A stretch of 55,860 nucleotides of DNA. It comes from Oscillospiraceae bacterium. Its GTDB lineage: Bacteria > Bacillota > Clostridia > Oscillospirales > CAG-272. This document shows, one piece after another, positions 1-7,445 of the stretch. The stretch is taken from the NCBI GenBank assembly GCA_015064735.1, contig SVRP01000005.1:105934-161793 (forward strand), in the 5' to 3' direction. A program made the translations under genes and the position numbers. The notes under the pieces were generated by a model. It was given only the letters and a program-made list of their open reading frames with translations. It was not told the origin of the DNA and ran no database searches. Position 1 is the stretch's first letter. Each line of letters starts with the position of its first letter.

Positions 1-136
1 TCGCCCTGTTCACCCTGAGGTCCTTGAGGTCCCTGAGCTCCGGTTTCACCCTTCTCGCCCTGTTCACCCTGAGGTCCTTGAGGTCCCTGAGCTCCGGTTT
101 CACCCTTCTCGCCCTGTTCACCCTGAGGTCCTTGAG
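1..136. repeat. 54-bp tandem repeat encoding collagen Gly-X-Y triplets
   Basis: The 54-bp unit begins at 1, 55 and 109; the two full copies are identical and a third is partial. Each unit encodes 18 residues, that is six Gly-X-Y triplets. The array continues past the left edge, so copy number cannot be read. Confidence 0.9.
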
Positions 137-551
137 CTTTTATGCCGGTATCGGTAGTTCCTATCCACCAGTTTCCGTTTTCACCTATAAAGGGTGTTTC
201 GCCATCTTTTCCGTCTTCACCCTTCTCACCACCGATCTTACCGAGATTGATCGTGGTCTTATCTGAAAAGTAAAGTACGAGGTTGCCTTCAAACAGGGTA
301 ACGTCAATAATTCCTCTTCCATCCTGTCCTTTAACAAGTGCCAGGAATTCTTCCAATGTTCCAGCATAACCCAGATTCTGAGCTTTCATATAAGTCAAGG
401 TAATTACATCTTGCTCACCTTCAATAGGTCGCGTACTTTCGTTGCTACTCTCTGTCTCTGGTTCAGATGGCTTCATTGAAATTTTATCACATGACGCAAA
501 AGCCATCAAAAGAACAAGCAACAGCGAAATAATGGTTAAAAAACGTTTCAT
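1..551 (-). CDS. Collagen-like repeat lipoprotein (C-terminus outside window)
   Basis: The reading frame starts at the ATG at 551, 8 bases after AAGGAG, and runs off the left edge. The N-terminus MKRFLTIISLLLVLLMAFASC is a lipoprotein signal peptide with lipobox AFAS-C, so the protein should be anchored on the outer face of the membrane. After a Ser/Glu-rich linker comes a ~70-residue globular part containing the motif LGYAGTLEEFLALVKG, common in Firmicute collagen-like surface proteins, then Gly-X-Y triplets (GEKGEDGKDGE), a short GENGNWWIG insert, and 18-residue repeats of the type GEQGEKGETGAQGPQGPQ. Collagen-like bacterial proteins form trimeric stalks; the head domain, if any, is not visible. 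It has its own sigma-A promoter at 694-722. The function is unknown beyond a probable surface stalk. Confidence 0.85.
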   Translation of the reverse strand, partial: MKRFLTIISLLLVLLMAFASCDKISMKPSEPETESSNESTRPIEGEQDVITLTYMKAQNLGYAGTLEEFLALVKGQDGRGIIDVTLFEGNLVLYFSDKTTINLGKIGGEKGEDGKDGETPFIGENGNWWIGTTDTGIKAQGPQGEQGEKGETGAQGPQGPQGEQGEKGETGAQGPQGPQGEQG

Positions 552-693
552 TTCTTCTCCTTAATACTAATAATAAAATAATTTCACAGTTAGATCCTTC
601 TCAATTAATACAAACCTTCACCGTCTTCTCGGAATATATGCAGTCGAAAGCCCAAACATACCAACCAAAGAAAGAACACACTATGCACATTTT

Positions 694-722
694 ATTATAC
701 ACATTTCAACCCGTCTTGTCAA
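694..722 (-). promoter_or_regulatory. Sigma-A promoter of the collagen-like lipoprotein
   Basis: On the minus strand TTGACA (722-717) and TATAAT (699-694) are separated by 17 bp. This gives a 5' UTR of about 135 nt before the ATG at 551. The rest of 552-808 holds no gene that I can see. Confidence 0.8.
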
Positions 723-808
723 GTGATATTTATCATTTTTGATAATTTAAAATCATTTTAGACAGTATATAATATATAAGGAATAATATTGAAAATGGAG
801 ACAAAAAA

Positions 809-1102
809 ATGGATACTATCGCTGACAGAATTCGATACCTACGTGAAAAGGCAGGCTTTACGCAGACATATCTTGCCAAAAGGCTTGGCATATCCAGAAG
901 CGCGGTTAATTCGTGGGAAATGTCTCTTTCTTCTCCGTCGGTTGCCAACATTCTTGAAATGATGCAGCTTTTTAATGTAAGCGCCGACTATCTCCTTTCT
1001 GTATCAGACAAACTTTCCGTGGATATTTCAGATCTTTCTTCTGAAGAACAAGAATTAATACTTAGGTTGATTTCCTGCTTCAAAGAAAACAAAGCAAAAT
1101 AA
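809..1102 (+). CDS. XRE-family helix-turn-helix regulator
   Basis: A 97-residue protein. Residues 5-60 form a Cro/CI-type HTH: IRYLREKAGFTQTYLAKRLG is helix 1-2, followed by ISRSAVNSWE as recognition helix, and VSADYLL is the usual end of the fold. The remaining ~35 residues are acidic and probably helical, perhaps for dimerisation. GGAG lies 8 nt before the ATG. It is a single-gene unit divergent from the lipoprotein and closed by a terminator at 1104. The target is unknown; autoregulation or control of the neighbouring lipoprotein is possible but not shown. No toxin or phage gene accompanies it. Confidence 0.85.
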   Translation: MDTIADRIRYLREKAGFTQTYLAKRLGISRSAVNSWEMSLSSPSVANILEMMQLFNVSADYLLSVSDKLSVDISDLSSEEQELILRLISCFKENKAK

Positions 1103-1103
1103 A

Positions 1104-1137
1104 AATAACAGACCTGTCCAGTCTGTTATTTTTTTAT
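1104..1137 (+). terminator. Rho-independent terminator after the XRE gene
   Basis: Stem AATAACAGAC / GTCTGTTATT with a 7-nt loop, followed by a T-run. The A-rich left side would also let it work on the minus strand for the PII-like gene ending at 1144. Confidence 0.85.
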
Positions 1138-1143
1138 TGCAAA

Positions 1144-1839
1144 TCAGTTTTCTTTTTCTATTTCATCAGCAAAGCGCATGCCTGCCGTATCGGTTACGGG
1201 AAGCGAGAAGACTATTGCGTGAGCCTTGGTATCAACACCCGCATTTTGCATTATAGCCTTCATTATTTCCTTTTTCTGCTCACCGGTCGATACGATAAAC
1301 ACCATTTCCTTTTCCTCGGCAAGAGTCATTCCAAAGAATTTCGCAGCTCCGCCAACGGTTCCCTTTGCGTTAATTGCAGTTCCGCCCCGCGCTCCCGCTT
1401 CTCTTGCGGCATCCATCACCATGTCGGTATATCCCTTTTGATATATTGCTACTATAAGCTCTCTTGTTATTTCCATTTTTTCGTCCTCCGTATAATACTC
1501 CTCGGATACTAACTGCCCTGTCGTAAAGGATTCAAGGGTTTTGCTTCCACCCACCCCCGACATGGGAATTGCCAAAGCAATTCCTCTGTCGGGAAGATCT
1601 ATCTTCATTTCATAGGACAGATCTCTCTTTAAAGTCTTAAGGGTCTGTCGTGTTACAGGCGAAAGAAGCATTGATTTTTCTGTTCGCTCTATTCCGAGCA
1701 GATTGAGGGTCTTTGTCTGAGCGGTTCCGTTGCATATTACGTGATATACAACGTTTATTCCCTTGCTTCTGTAAAACTCCTCATATTCCGCTTCATCCCT
1801 TCGGCGAACTATGGTAACAAGTAAAAACAAGTTTTTCAA
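1144..1839 (-). CDS. Tandem PII-like regulatory protein
   Basis: A 231-residue protein. The start is TTG at 1839, 7 nt after GGAGG; longer versions of this frame would run back into the upstream gene. Two PII-like ferredoxin folds are visible. Residues about 1-100 carry NGTAQTKTLNLLGIERTEK; residues about 125-225 carry the nucleotide-loop signature DAAREAGARGGTAINAKGT followed by FFGMTLAEEKE. Canonical PII proteins have one such domain of ~112 residues and act as trimers sensing ATP/ADP and 2-oxoglutarate; a tandem copy could form a pseudo-hexameric ring. The gene begins 13 bp after the DUF1538 membrane protein, so the pair is almost certainly one transcript, like glnK-amtB. It is inferred to gate or sense the state of that membrane protein. 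The ligand is unknown. Confidence 0.8.
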   Translation of the reverse strand: MKNLFLLVTIVRRRDEAEYEEFYRSKGINVVYHVICNGTAQTKTLNLLGIERTEKSMLLSPVTRQTLKTLKRDLSYEMKIDLPDRGIALAIPMSGVGGSKTLESFTTGQLVSEEYYTEDEKMEITRELIVAIYQKGYTDMVMDAAREAGARGGTAINAKGTVGGAAKFFGMTLAEEKEMVFIVSTGEQKKEIMKAIMQNAGVDTKAHAIVFSLPVTDTAGMRFADEIEKEN

Positions 1840-1852
1840 ATCAATACCTCCT

Positions 1853-3391
1853 TTACATATCGATAATGTCGTCGTCGGTAATAACTGTATCTGTTCCGAC
1901 AGCGGCTTCTTTCTCTGCCTTCTTAAGCTTGCTCTGTTTAACCTTATAAACAAGACCGAGAATCTGAATTGCTATAAGAGGAGTCATGGCAACGAAAGCA
2001 ACAAGGCCGTAAGCATCGGTAACTATGTTTCCGTCTGCTACGGTTGCACTGGCTCCAACAGCAAAGGGCAAAAGGAATGTCGCCGTCATAGGACCCGACG
2101 CAACTCCGCCCGAGTCAAAAGCAATAGACGTGAATATGTCGGGCACGAAGAATGACAGCGCAAGAGCTATAGCATAGCCCGGCACAATTATCCACAATAT
2201 CGAGATTCCCGTAAGAACTCTTACGAGAGATATTCCGACTGCTGCCGCAACACCGATAGACAGCGTAAGCGACAAAAGCTTTCCCGAGATCATTCCCGCA
2301 GTTACGTCCTCGACCTGCTTTTTCAACACGTGAACAGCCGGCTCTGCCGCAACTATAAAATATCCCATTATCATTCCAACGGGAACAATAAGCCACTTAA
2401 ACGAGGAATTAATAAATCCCTCACCGATAAATGCTCCCACAGGCATAAATCCCACGTTTACTCCCGTAAGGAAAAGCACGAGACCGACGTATGTATAGGC
2501 TACGCCCACGAAGATCTTGCCAAGTCCCTTGGTTCCCCTGCCTCCGCTCAGCGCGCGGAATATAAGGAAAAATACTACAATAGGACCGATTGCCACCGCT
2601 ACATCCTTTGCATGGTGCGGAAGCTCTCGCAAGAATATAGCCATAAGATCTCTTGAATCCCTGACCACTTCCATTGAATAATCGTCCTGAGGACTTATGT
2701 TTCCCCCCGTAAGTATGCCAAGTATCATGACAGCAATAATCGGACCTACCGAGCAAAGAGCAACAAGACCGAAGCTGTCTCCTCCCTTGTCGTCAGCTCT
2801 TATGGATGCGGCACCCACACCGAGAGCCATAATAAACGGAACGGTCATAGGTCCCGTAGTAACTCCGCCCGAGTCAAAGGACAAGGGCAAAAAGCTTGGC
2901 GGAACGAATATTGCCAAAATAAACACTGCGCCGTAAAGAGCGAAAAGCAGATATCTAAGTCTTATAGAGAAAATAATTCGAAGCATTGCCACAACAAGCA
3001 ATACTCCCACACCCAGCGCAACAGACCAGATAAGCACACTCGGCTTATCGGCAAAAACCTGCGCCGCAAGCACAACAAGGTCAGGCTCGGATACTGTTAT
3101 CATTGCTCCCACAAAAAGCGAGACAAATATAATTACGAACAGATTTCTTGATTTTGTGATTTTAAGACCTACGTACTCACCCATGGGAGTCATGGCTGTC
3201 TCCGCTCCCAGAGTAAAAAGACCCATTCCTATTATAAGAAATACGGCACCGACAAGAAATGCAAGAAGCATCTCCGCATTAACCGGCATTATAGTTATCA
3301 TTAAAAGAAAAACTATACCCGTAACAGGAAGCACAGAGGATAGCGCTTCGGCGATCTTCGGACCTAATATGGTTTTTCTGAAAAAGTTCAA
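1853..3391 (-). CDS. DUF1538 membrane protein, two repeats
   Basis: A 512-residue, very hydrophobic protein with roughly 12-14 membrane segments. The start is TTG at 3391, preceded by AGAGGAGA. The protein is a duplication. MGLFTLGAETAMTPMG (residues ~56-71) is echoed by VLFLTGVNVGFMPVG (~305-319), and FDSGGVTTGPMTVPF (~172-186) by FDSGGVASGPMTATF (~425-439). Two copies of FDSGGV(A/T)(S/T)GPMT are the hallmark of the DUF1538 family as I recall it. Paired conserved loops in duplicated membrane proteins usually line a substrate path, so this is probably a transporter or channel. The substrate is not known. It has a strong promoter immediately upstream and shares a transcript with the tandem PII-like protein. 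Confidence 0.85.
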   Translation of the reverse strand: MNFFRKTILGPKIAEALSSVLPVTGIVFLLMITIMPVNAEMLLAFLVGAVFLIIGMGLFTLGAETAMTPMGEYVGLKITKSRNLFVIIFVSLFVGAMITVSEPDLVVLAAQVFADKPSVLIWSVALGVGVLLVVAMLRIIFSIRLRYLLFALYGAVFILAIFVPPSFLPLSFDSGGVTTGPMTVPFIMALGVGAASIRADDKGGDSFGLVALCSVGPIIAVMILGILTGGNISPQDDYSMEVVRDSRDLMAIFLRELPHHAKDVAVAIGPIVVFFLIFRALSGGRGTKGLGKIFVGVAYTYVGLVLFLTGVNVGFMPVGAFIGEGFINSSFKWLIVPVGMIMGYFIVAAEPAVHVLKKQVEDVTAGMISGKLLSLTLSIGVAAAVGISLVRVLTGISILWIIVPGYAIALALSFFVPDIFTSIAFDSGGVASGPMTATFLLPFAVGASATVADGNIVTDAYGLVAFVAMTPLIAIQILGLVYKVKQSKLKKAEKEAAVGTDTVITDDDIIDM

Positions 3392-3421
3392 GACTTCTCT
3401 CCTCTCATATAATCACCCTTG

Positions 3422-3450
3422 ATTATATCATACAGAGAATTACGTGTCAA
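3422..3450 (-). promoter_or_regulatory. Sigma-A promoter of the DUF1538/PII-like operon
   Basis: On the minus strand TTGACA (3450-3445), 17 bp, TATAAT (3427-3422). It is a perfect consensus placed between the sigF stop and the DUF1538 start, so the transport pair can be expressed in vegetative cells independently of spoIIA. Confidence 0.85.
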
Positions 3451-3456
3451 CCGTAT

Positions 3457-4260
3457 TTAAATAAAATAAGCCCTCAAGCTTTCTATTATCTTCTTCTCCT
3501 CTCTTGAGACCTTGACCTGCGTAAGTCCCAATATATTTGCCGTTTGCTGTTGCGTCATATTTCTGTAAAATCGGAGCGCCACTATCTTTTGCCATTGCTC
3601 TGGCATTTTCGATATTGCTCCGGCAATGGCTATCCTATCGCATATTCGCTCGGTCTCGAGGAGACTTTCCTCGTCAGGAATAACAGAGCCAAGCTCTGTA
3701 TCATCGTCGTCTCCGTATGCGCTGTCAGACAAAGAAACTACGGGAGATATGGAATCAAGTGCCATTGCTGCCTCCTCGACACTTACCTTACATAGCCTTG
3801 CAAGTTCTGTAATCGACGGCTCTCTTCCCTCCTCAGATATGATTTTATTTTTTTCGTTCAGAAGAGTCGCTCCGAGCTTTCTGTAGTATCTTCCCACCTT
3901 TATAGGCCCTTCGTCTCTCATATAGCGGCGAAGCTCTCCAAATATAAGAGGCACTGCATAAGTAGAAAACTCGGTCCCCCTCAAAAGGTCAAAGCTGCGA
4001 ATTGCCCGCAATAGCCCCATTGAGCCTATCTGTATCAGATCCTCCATATCTACCCCGCGGTCGCGGAATCTGAAGGCAATGCTCCTAACAAGACCCATAT
4101 TACGGGCTATCAGCAGCTCCGTCGCTCTGTCTGCTTCCTCATTATCCTCGGACTGAGCGATACTTACAAGTCGAATATTGTCCGAGTATCCCGTCTCTCC
4201 CCCATCGGTCAGCGCCTTTTGAGCCTTTTGCAAAGCGTTACAGTCGTTCCCTTTCCCCAT
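3457..4260 (-). CDS. sigF: Sporulation sigma factor SigF
   Basis: A 267-residue sigma factor of the SigB/F/G group. Region 2 is seen as DLIQIGSMGLLRAIRSFD (residues 74-91) with GTEFSTYAVPLIFGELRRYMR after it. The C-terminal HTH is MTQQQTANILGLTQVKVSRE. It directs RNA polymerase to forespore genes after asymmetric division and is held inactive by SpoIIAB. The ATG at 4260 has GGTGGTG before it and lies 52 bp inside spoIIAB, so translation is probably coupled. The gene order spoIIAA-spoIIAB-sigF is the classic spoIIA operon, which identifies the factor as SigF rather than SigG or SigB. Confidence 0.95.
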   Translation of the reverse strand: MGKGNDCNALQKAQKALTDGGETGYSDNIRLVSIAQSEDNEEADRATELLIARNMGLVRSIAFRFRDRGVDMEDLIQIGSMGLLRAIRSFDLLRGTEFSTYAVPLIFGELRRYMRDEGPIKVGRYYRKLGATLLNEKNKIISEEGREPSITELARLCKVSVEEAAMALDSISPVVSLSDSAYGDDDDTELGSVIPDEESLLETERICDRIAIAGAISKMPEQWQKIVALRFYRNMTQQQTANILGLTQVKVSREEKKIIESLRAYFI

Positions 4261-4670
4261 CGCGACACCACCTTTACCTTATCACAAAAACTTTCCATGA
4301 CCGTAAAGCCCATTCCACTCCGTTCTCCTTCCGCATCGGTAGTATAAAGAGGCTGACGGGCAACCGATACATTCTCAATTCCGCACCCTTTATCACGAAT
4401 TATAATCCTTGCCTCTCCGTCGTCAAAGAGCTTGACGGTTATGTATATAATACCCACCGCATCCTTGTAGGCATGAACCGTGCAATTAGTAACCGCCTCG
4501 GAAACAGCGCATTTTACATCGGCAAGCTGTGATGCTGTGGGGTCAAGCTGAGCGCAGAATGCCGCAACCGCCGCTCTTGCCATTCCCTCATTTACAGACA
4601 GCGACGGCAGCCTAAGACTCATTTCGTTTACGCAAACGGATTTTTTATTATTTCTTCTATTTTCGGTCAT
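4209..4670 (-). CDS. spoIIAB: Anti-sigma F factor SpoIIAB
   Basis: A 153-residue GHKL-fold serine kinase and anti-sigma factor. The ATP site is visible as the N-box EAVTNCTVHAY, G1 box RDKGCGIE and G2 box ERSGMGFTVMESF, with GKGTTV near the end. It sequesters SigF and phosphorylates SpoIIAA. The ATG at 4670 overlaps the spoIIAA stop (ATGA), and GGAGG lies upstream inside spoIIAA. The N-terminus carries ~15 extra residues rich in Asn/Lys/Arg compared with the usual ~145-residue protein. Confidence 0.95.
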   Translation of the reverse strand: MTENRRNNKKSVCVNEMSLRLPSLSVNEGMARAAVAAFCAQLDPTASQLADVKCAVSEAVTNCTVHAYKDAVGIIYITVKLFDDGEARIIIRDKGCGIENVSVARQPLYTTDAEGERSGMGFTVMESFCDKVKVVSRWGKGTTVTLCKRLKRR

Positions 4671-5011
4671 TTTATTTTCTCCTCCTTTACGTTTTCTACT
4701 TTAACGATACGCTGAAGTCCCGCAAGCTCGAATATCTTTACTATACGCTCGTTGGGATTTTCAAGAATAAGCGTACCTCCGAGCTTTTCCATAAGAGCGT
4801 ATCTTCCCATTATAAAACCAAGTCCGGAGCTATCCATAAATCCTATTTCGGACATATTGAGCAAAAGCTTTTTCGGTCTTTCACGGTAAATAAGCTCGTC
4901 TATCTCACCCCGTACACCTACCGCATTGTGATGATCCATTTCTCCTTTAAGGCATATTCTCATAGCCCCGTCAAGCGACTCAACGTCATAAAAGCATGTT
5001 CTTCCTTTCAT
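4667..5011 (-). CDS. spoIIAA: Anti-anti-sigma factor SpoIIAA
   Basis: A 114-residue STAS-domain protein. The motif GFMDSSGLGFIMGRY contains the phosphorylatable serine (Ser61 by alignment with Bacillus Ser58). Unphosphorylated protein releases SigF from SpoIIAB. I choose the ATG at 5011 because GGAGG sits 5 nt before it; the longer frame starting at 5074 begins inside a hairpin and adds a non-family N-terminus. It is the first gene of the operon. I could not find a convincing sigma-H promoter upstream. Confidence 0.95.
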   Translation of the reverse strand: MKGRTCFYDVESLDGAMRICLKGEMDHHNAVGVRGEIDELIYRERPKKLLLNMSEIGFMDSSGLGFIMGRYALMEKLGGTLILENPNERIVKIFELAGLQRIVKVENVKEEKIK

Positions 5012-5057
5012 TTCTACCTCCCAATATTTTGTTAGAAATATTTTATCATAATCAAAA

Positions 5058-5083
5058 TAAAAAAACCGTCGCATAATGACGGT
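5058..5083 (-). terminator. Terminator-like hairpin in the spoIIA leader
   Basis: On the minus strand CCGTC / GACGG with a 7-nt loop is followed by seven T. It lies about 50 bp before spoIIAA and downstream of another hairpin at 5147-5177, so it may block read-through from the EF-G gene into spoIIA or act as a leader attenuator. Confidence 0.6.
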
Positions 5084-5146
5084 AAAAATATAAATTTATT
5101 CATAGACTTCACATTAGTAGGTATAGCGGGGTTTTCATTATACAAG

Positions 5147-5177
5147 AAAGGGCTGATTCTATCCGAATCAACCCTTT
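5147..5177 (-). terminator. Hairpin after the EF-G-like gene
   Basis: Stem AAAGGGCTGATTC / GAATCAACCCTTT (one wobble pair) 13 bp past the stop codon. The T-run after it on the minus strand is weak (TTTCTTGT). Confidence 0.6.
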
Positions 5178-5189
5178 TAGATTTAAGTA

Positions 5190-7247
5190 TTATGCGTTTT
5201 CTTTCTTATAGTTCTCAACTATCTTCTGAGCGATATTGGCGGGAACTACATCGTATCCCGTAACCTCGTACTCAAAGCTTCCTCTGCCCTGCGTCATAGC
5301 GCGCAGGATTATGGGGTATTCCATGATCTCTGCCTTAGGAGCAAGAGCCTTAACGGTTGTGTATCCCTTCTTCTGAGCGGGATCCATTCCCATTACGGCA
5401 CCGCGTCTCTTGTTGAGATCTCCCATTACATCTCCCACGATAGAATCGGGAACCGTAATGTCAAGATTTCCTACAGGCTCAAGAAGCACGGGAGCCGCAA
5501 GCTCAAGGCACTTCTTATAAGCTATATTAGCAGCAGTCTTAAAGGAGATTTCGTCAGAGTCAACGTCGTGGTAGGAGCCGTCGTAAAGATCAGCGGCAAG
5601 CTGAACCAGAGGGAAGCCCGCAACGCCCTTTGCCATCGCGTCCTGCAAGCCCTTTTCTACTGCGGGATAGAAGTTCTTGGGAACAGTTCCGCCTACAACC
5701 GATACGCTGAAGGTAAGTCCCTCGTCCTCGCCAGGCGCGAAGCGGATCTTAACGTGTCCGTACTGACCCGAACCGCCGTTCTGCTTCTTATGCTTTCCTT
5801 CTACGTCAACCTTCTTGGTTATCTTTTCGCGGTAAGCGATCTTAGGAGTATCAAAGATTACGCTTACTCCGAACCTGTTCTTAAGCTTTGCGGAAAGAAC
5901 GGCAAGGTGCATATCGCCAAGTCCCGATACGAGCATCTGCTTGGTCTCGGGATTGTTCTCGTAACCGACCGTAAGATCCTCTTCAAGCATCTTAACGATA
6001 CTCTGAGAGATCTTGCCCTCGTCCTTTGCGGATGCGGGAATCATAGCCTTTACATAATAGGAATTGGGGAAGGTTATGGGAGCGTAGCTGAACTCCTTAT
6101 TCCACGTAAGAGTATCGTTGGTATTTGTCGCTGTAAGCTTTGCAACCATTCCGATATCTCCGCACGCAAGCTCGTCTACCTCTGTCTGCTTCTTACCGAA
6201 TACGGTATATATATGAGCAAGCTTTTCGTTGTCTCCCGTGGTATTGTTTCTCATGAGCATATCGCGCTTTACAGTACCGTTCATAACCTTGAAGAAGGAC
6301 ATTTTTCCTACGAAGGGATCGGCAACCGTCTTGAATACGAAGAGCGCGGGCTCACCGTCGGGATTGATTTCCATATCATCGCCGTCTGCAAGCATCTCGG
6401 TCTTCTTTGCGGTGTGTCTCGGGAAGGACTCGGTAATTTTATCAAGGAGAGTCCATACACCCCAAAGCTTAGTAGCCGCTCCGCAGAATACAGGAACGAT
6501 ATCTCCGTGGATAATACCCTCGTGAACTGCGTTGATAGCCTCCATGTAGGTTATCTCCTCACCCTCGAAGTACTTCATCATAAGATCCTCGTCGGTACTT
6601 GCGACTGCTTCCATGAGCATATCACGGTACTTTTCAACCGCTTCCATGGACTCCTCGGGAATTATCTCAACGCTGTGGCGTCCGTTTGCGTCAAATACGT
6701 GAGCGGACTGGTCGATAAGGTCGATACAGCCCTTAACCTCTCCGTCCTTTATCATAGGAATGGTTATAGGGCATATATGCTTTCCAAAGCTCTCATGCAG
6801 AGAGTCAAGAACTCTTGCAAACCGAGCCTCATTATCGTCGAACTTATTAATAAAGAATGCTCTGGGAAGTCCCGCATCCTCCACATATCCCCATGCAAGC
6901 TCGGTTCCTACTTCAATTCCCGCCTTACCGTCTACTACGATAATGGCGCTGTCGGCTACGCGAAGAGCCTGAGCGGTCTCACCGACAAAATCAAGGTAAC
7001 CGGGGGTATCGATTATATTTATCTTGGTATCCTTCCATGTTGTGTTCATGAGAGACGCGGATATAGAAAATCCTCTCTTGATTTCCTCTGCGTCATAGTC
7101 GGAAACGGTATTTCCGTCCGGAACCTTTCCTATACGGTCAGTAGCTCCCGTAATATATAAAATGGCCTCGGAAAGAGCGGTCTTACCGCATCCTCCGTGT
7201 CCTAAAAGCGCTACGTTTCTTATTTTTTTAGTTTCTACAACAGCCAT
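5190..7247 (-). CDS. Elongation factor G-like GTPase
   Basis: A 685-residue translational GTPase with full EF-G length. The G1 box is GHGGCGKTALSE, G3 is DTPGY, and G4 is NKFD. The P-loop is GHGGCGKT rather than the AHIDAGKT of housekeeping EF-G, which places it in the second EF-G-like subfamily common in Firmicutes, whose exact role is unsettled. Domains II-V follow, including the tip region GQYGHVKIRF. AGGAGG precedes the ATG at 7247, and a strong promoter lies at 7333-7361. It stands alone as a transcript. It probably works on ribosomes in an accessory translocation or recycling function; the canonical fusA should be elsewhere, with rpsL/rpsG. Confidence 0.85.
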   Translation of the reverse strand: MAVVETKKIRNVALLGHGGCGKTALSEAILYITGATDRIGKVPDGNTVSDYDAEEIKRGFSISASLMNTTWKDTKINIIDTPGYLDFVGETAQALRVADSAIIVVDGKAGIEVGTELAWGYVEDAGLPRAFFINKFDDNEARFARVLDSLHESFGKHICPITIPMIKDGEVKGCIDLIDQSAHVFDANGRHSVEIIPEESMEAVEKYRDMLMEAVASTDEDLMMKYFEGEEITYMEAINAVHEGIIHGDIVPVFCGAATKLWGVWTLLDKITESFPRHTAKKTEMLADGDDMEINPDGEPALFVFKTVADPFVGKMSFFKVMNGTVKRDMLMRNNTTGDNEKLAHIYTVFGKKQTEVDELACGDIGMVAKLTATNTNDTLTWNKEFSYAPITFPNSYYVKAMIPASAKDEGKISQSIVKMLEEDLTVGYENNPETKQMLVSGLGDMHLAVLSAKLKNRFGVSVIFDTPKIAYREKITKKVDVEGKHKKQNGGSGQYGHVKIRFAPGEDEGLTFSVSVVGGTVPKNFYPAVEKGLQDAMAKGVAGFPLVQLAADLYDGSYHDVDSDEISFKTAANIAYKKCLELAAPVLLEPVGNLDITVPDSIVGDVMGDLNKRRGAVMGMDPAQKKGYTTVKALAPKAEIMEYPIILRAMTQGRGSFEYEVTGYDVVPANIAQKIVENYKKENA

Positions 7248-7332
7248 TGGCTTCCTCCTTCTCTGTCCCCGACAGATTAAAATATATGAGTTTGGATCGC
7301 TTTTCTATGACGCGATCGCAACAACTACACTC

Positions 7333-7361
7333 ATTATACAATATATTTCCATTAATTTCAA
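7333..7361 (-). promoter_or_regulatory. Sigma-A promoter of the EF-G-like gene
   Basis: On the minus strand TTGAAA (7361-7356), 17 bp, TATAAT (7338-7333). Confidence 0.8.
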
Positions 7362-7393
7362 GTAGGTTTTTTGTGTTTTTCGAAGCATAGACG

Positions 7394-7440
7394 TAAAAAA
7401 ACGCAGATGTTTTTTGGTGAATTTAACCAAACATCTGCGT
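7394..7440 (-). terminator. Terminator after metG-tatD
   Basis: Long stem ACGCAGATGT / ACATCTGCGT extended by TTTGGT / ACCAAA, with seven T following on the minus strand. Confidence 0.85.
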
Positions 7441-7445
7441 ATTTT

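Noticed and set aside
551-1102. Toxin-antitoxin or phage regulator pair (XRE gene plus divergent gene)
   Set aside because: The divergent gene encodes a collagen-like lipoprotein; no toxin, integrase or phage gene is present.
5568-7160. 530-codon open frame on the plus strand antisense to the EF-G-like gene
   Set aside because: It is a shadow of a highly conserved gene; the translation resembles no family, has no ribosome site, and the opposite strand is clearly coding.
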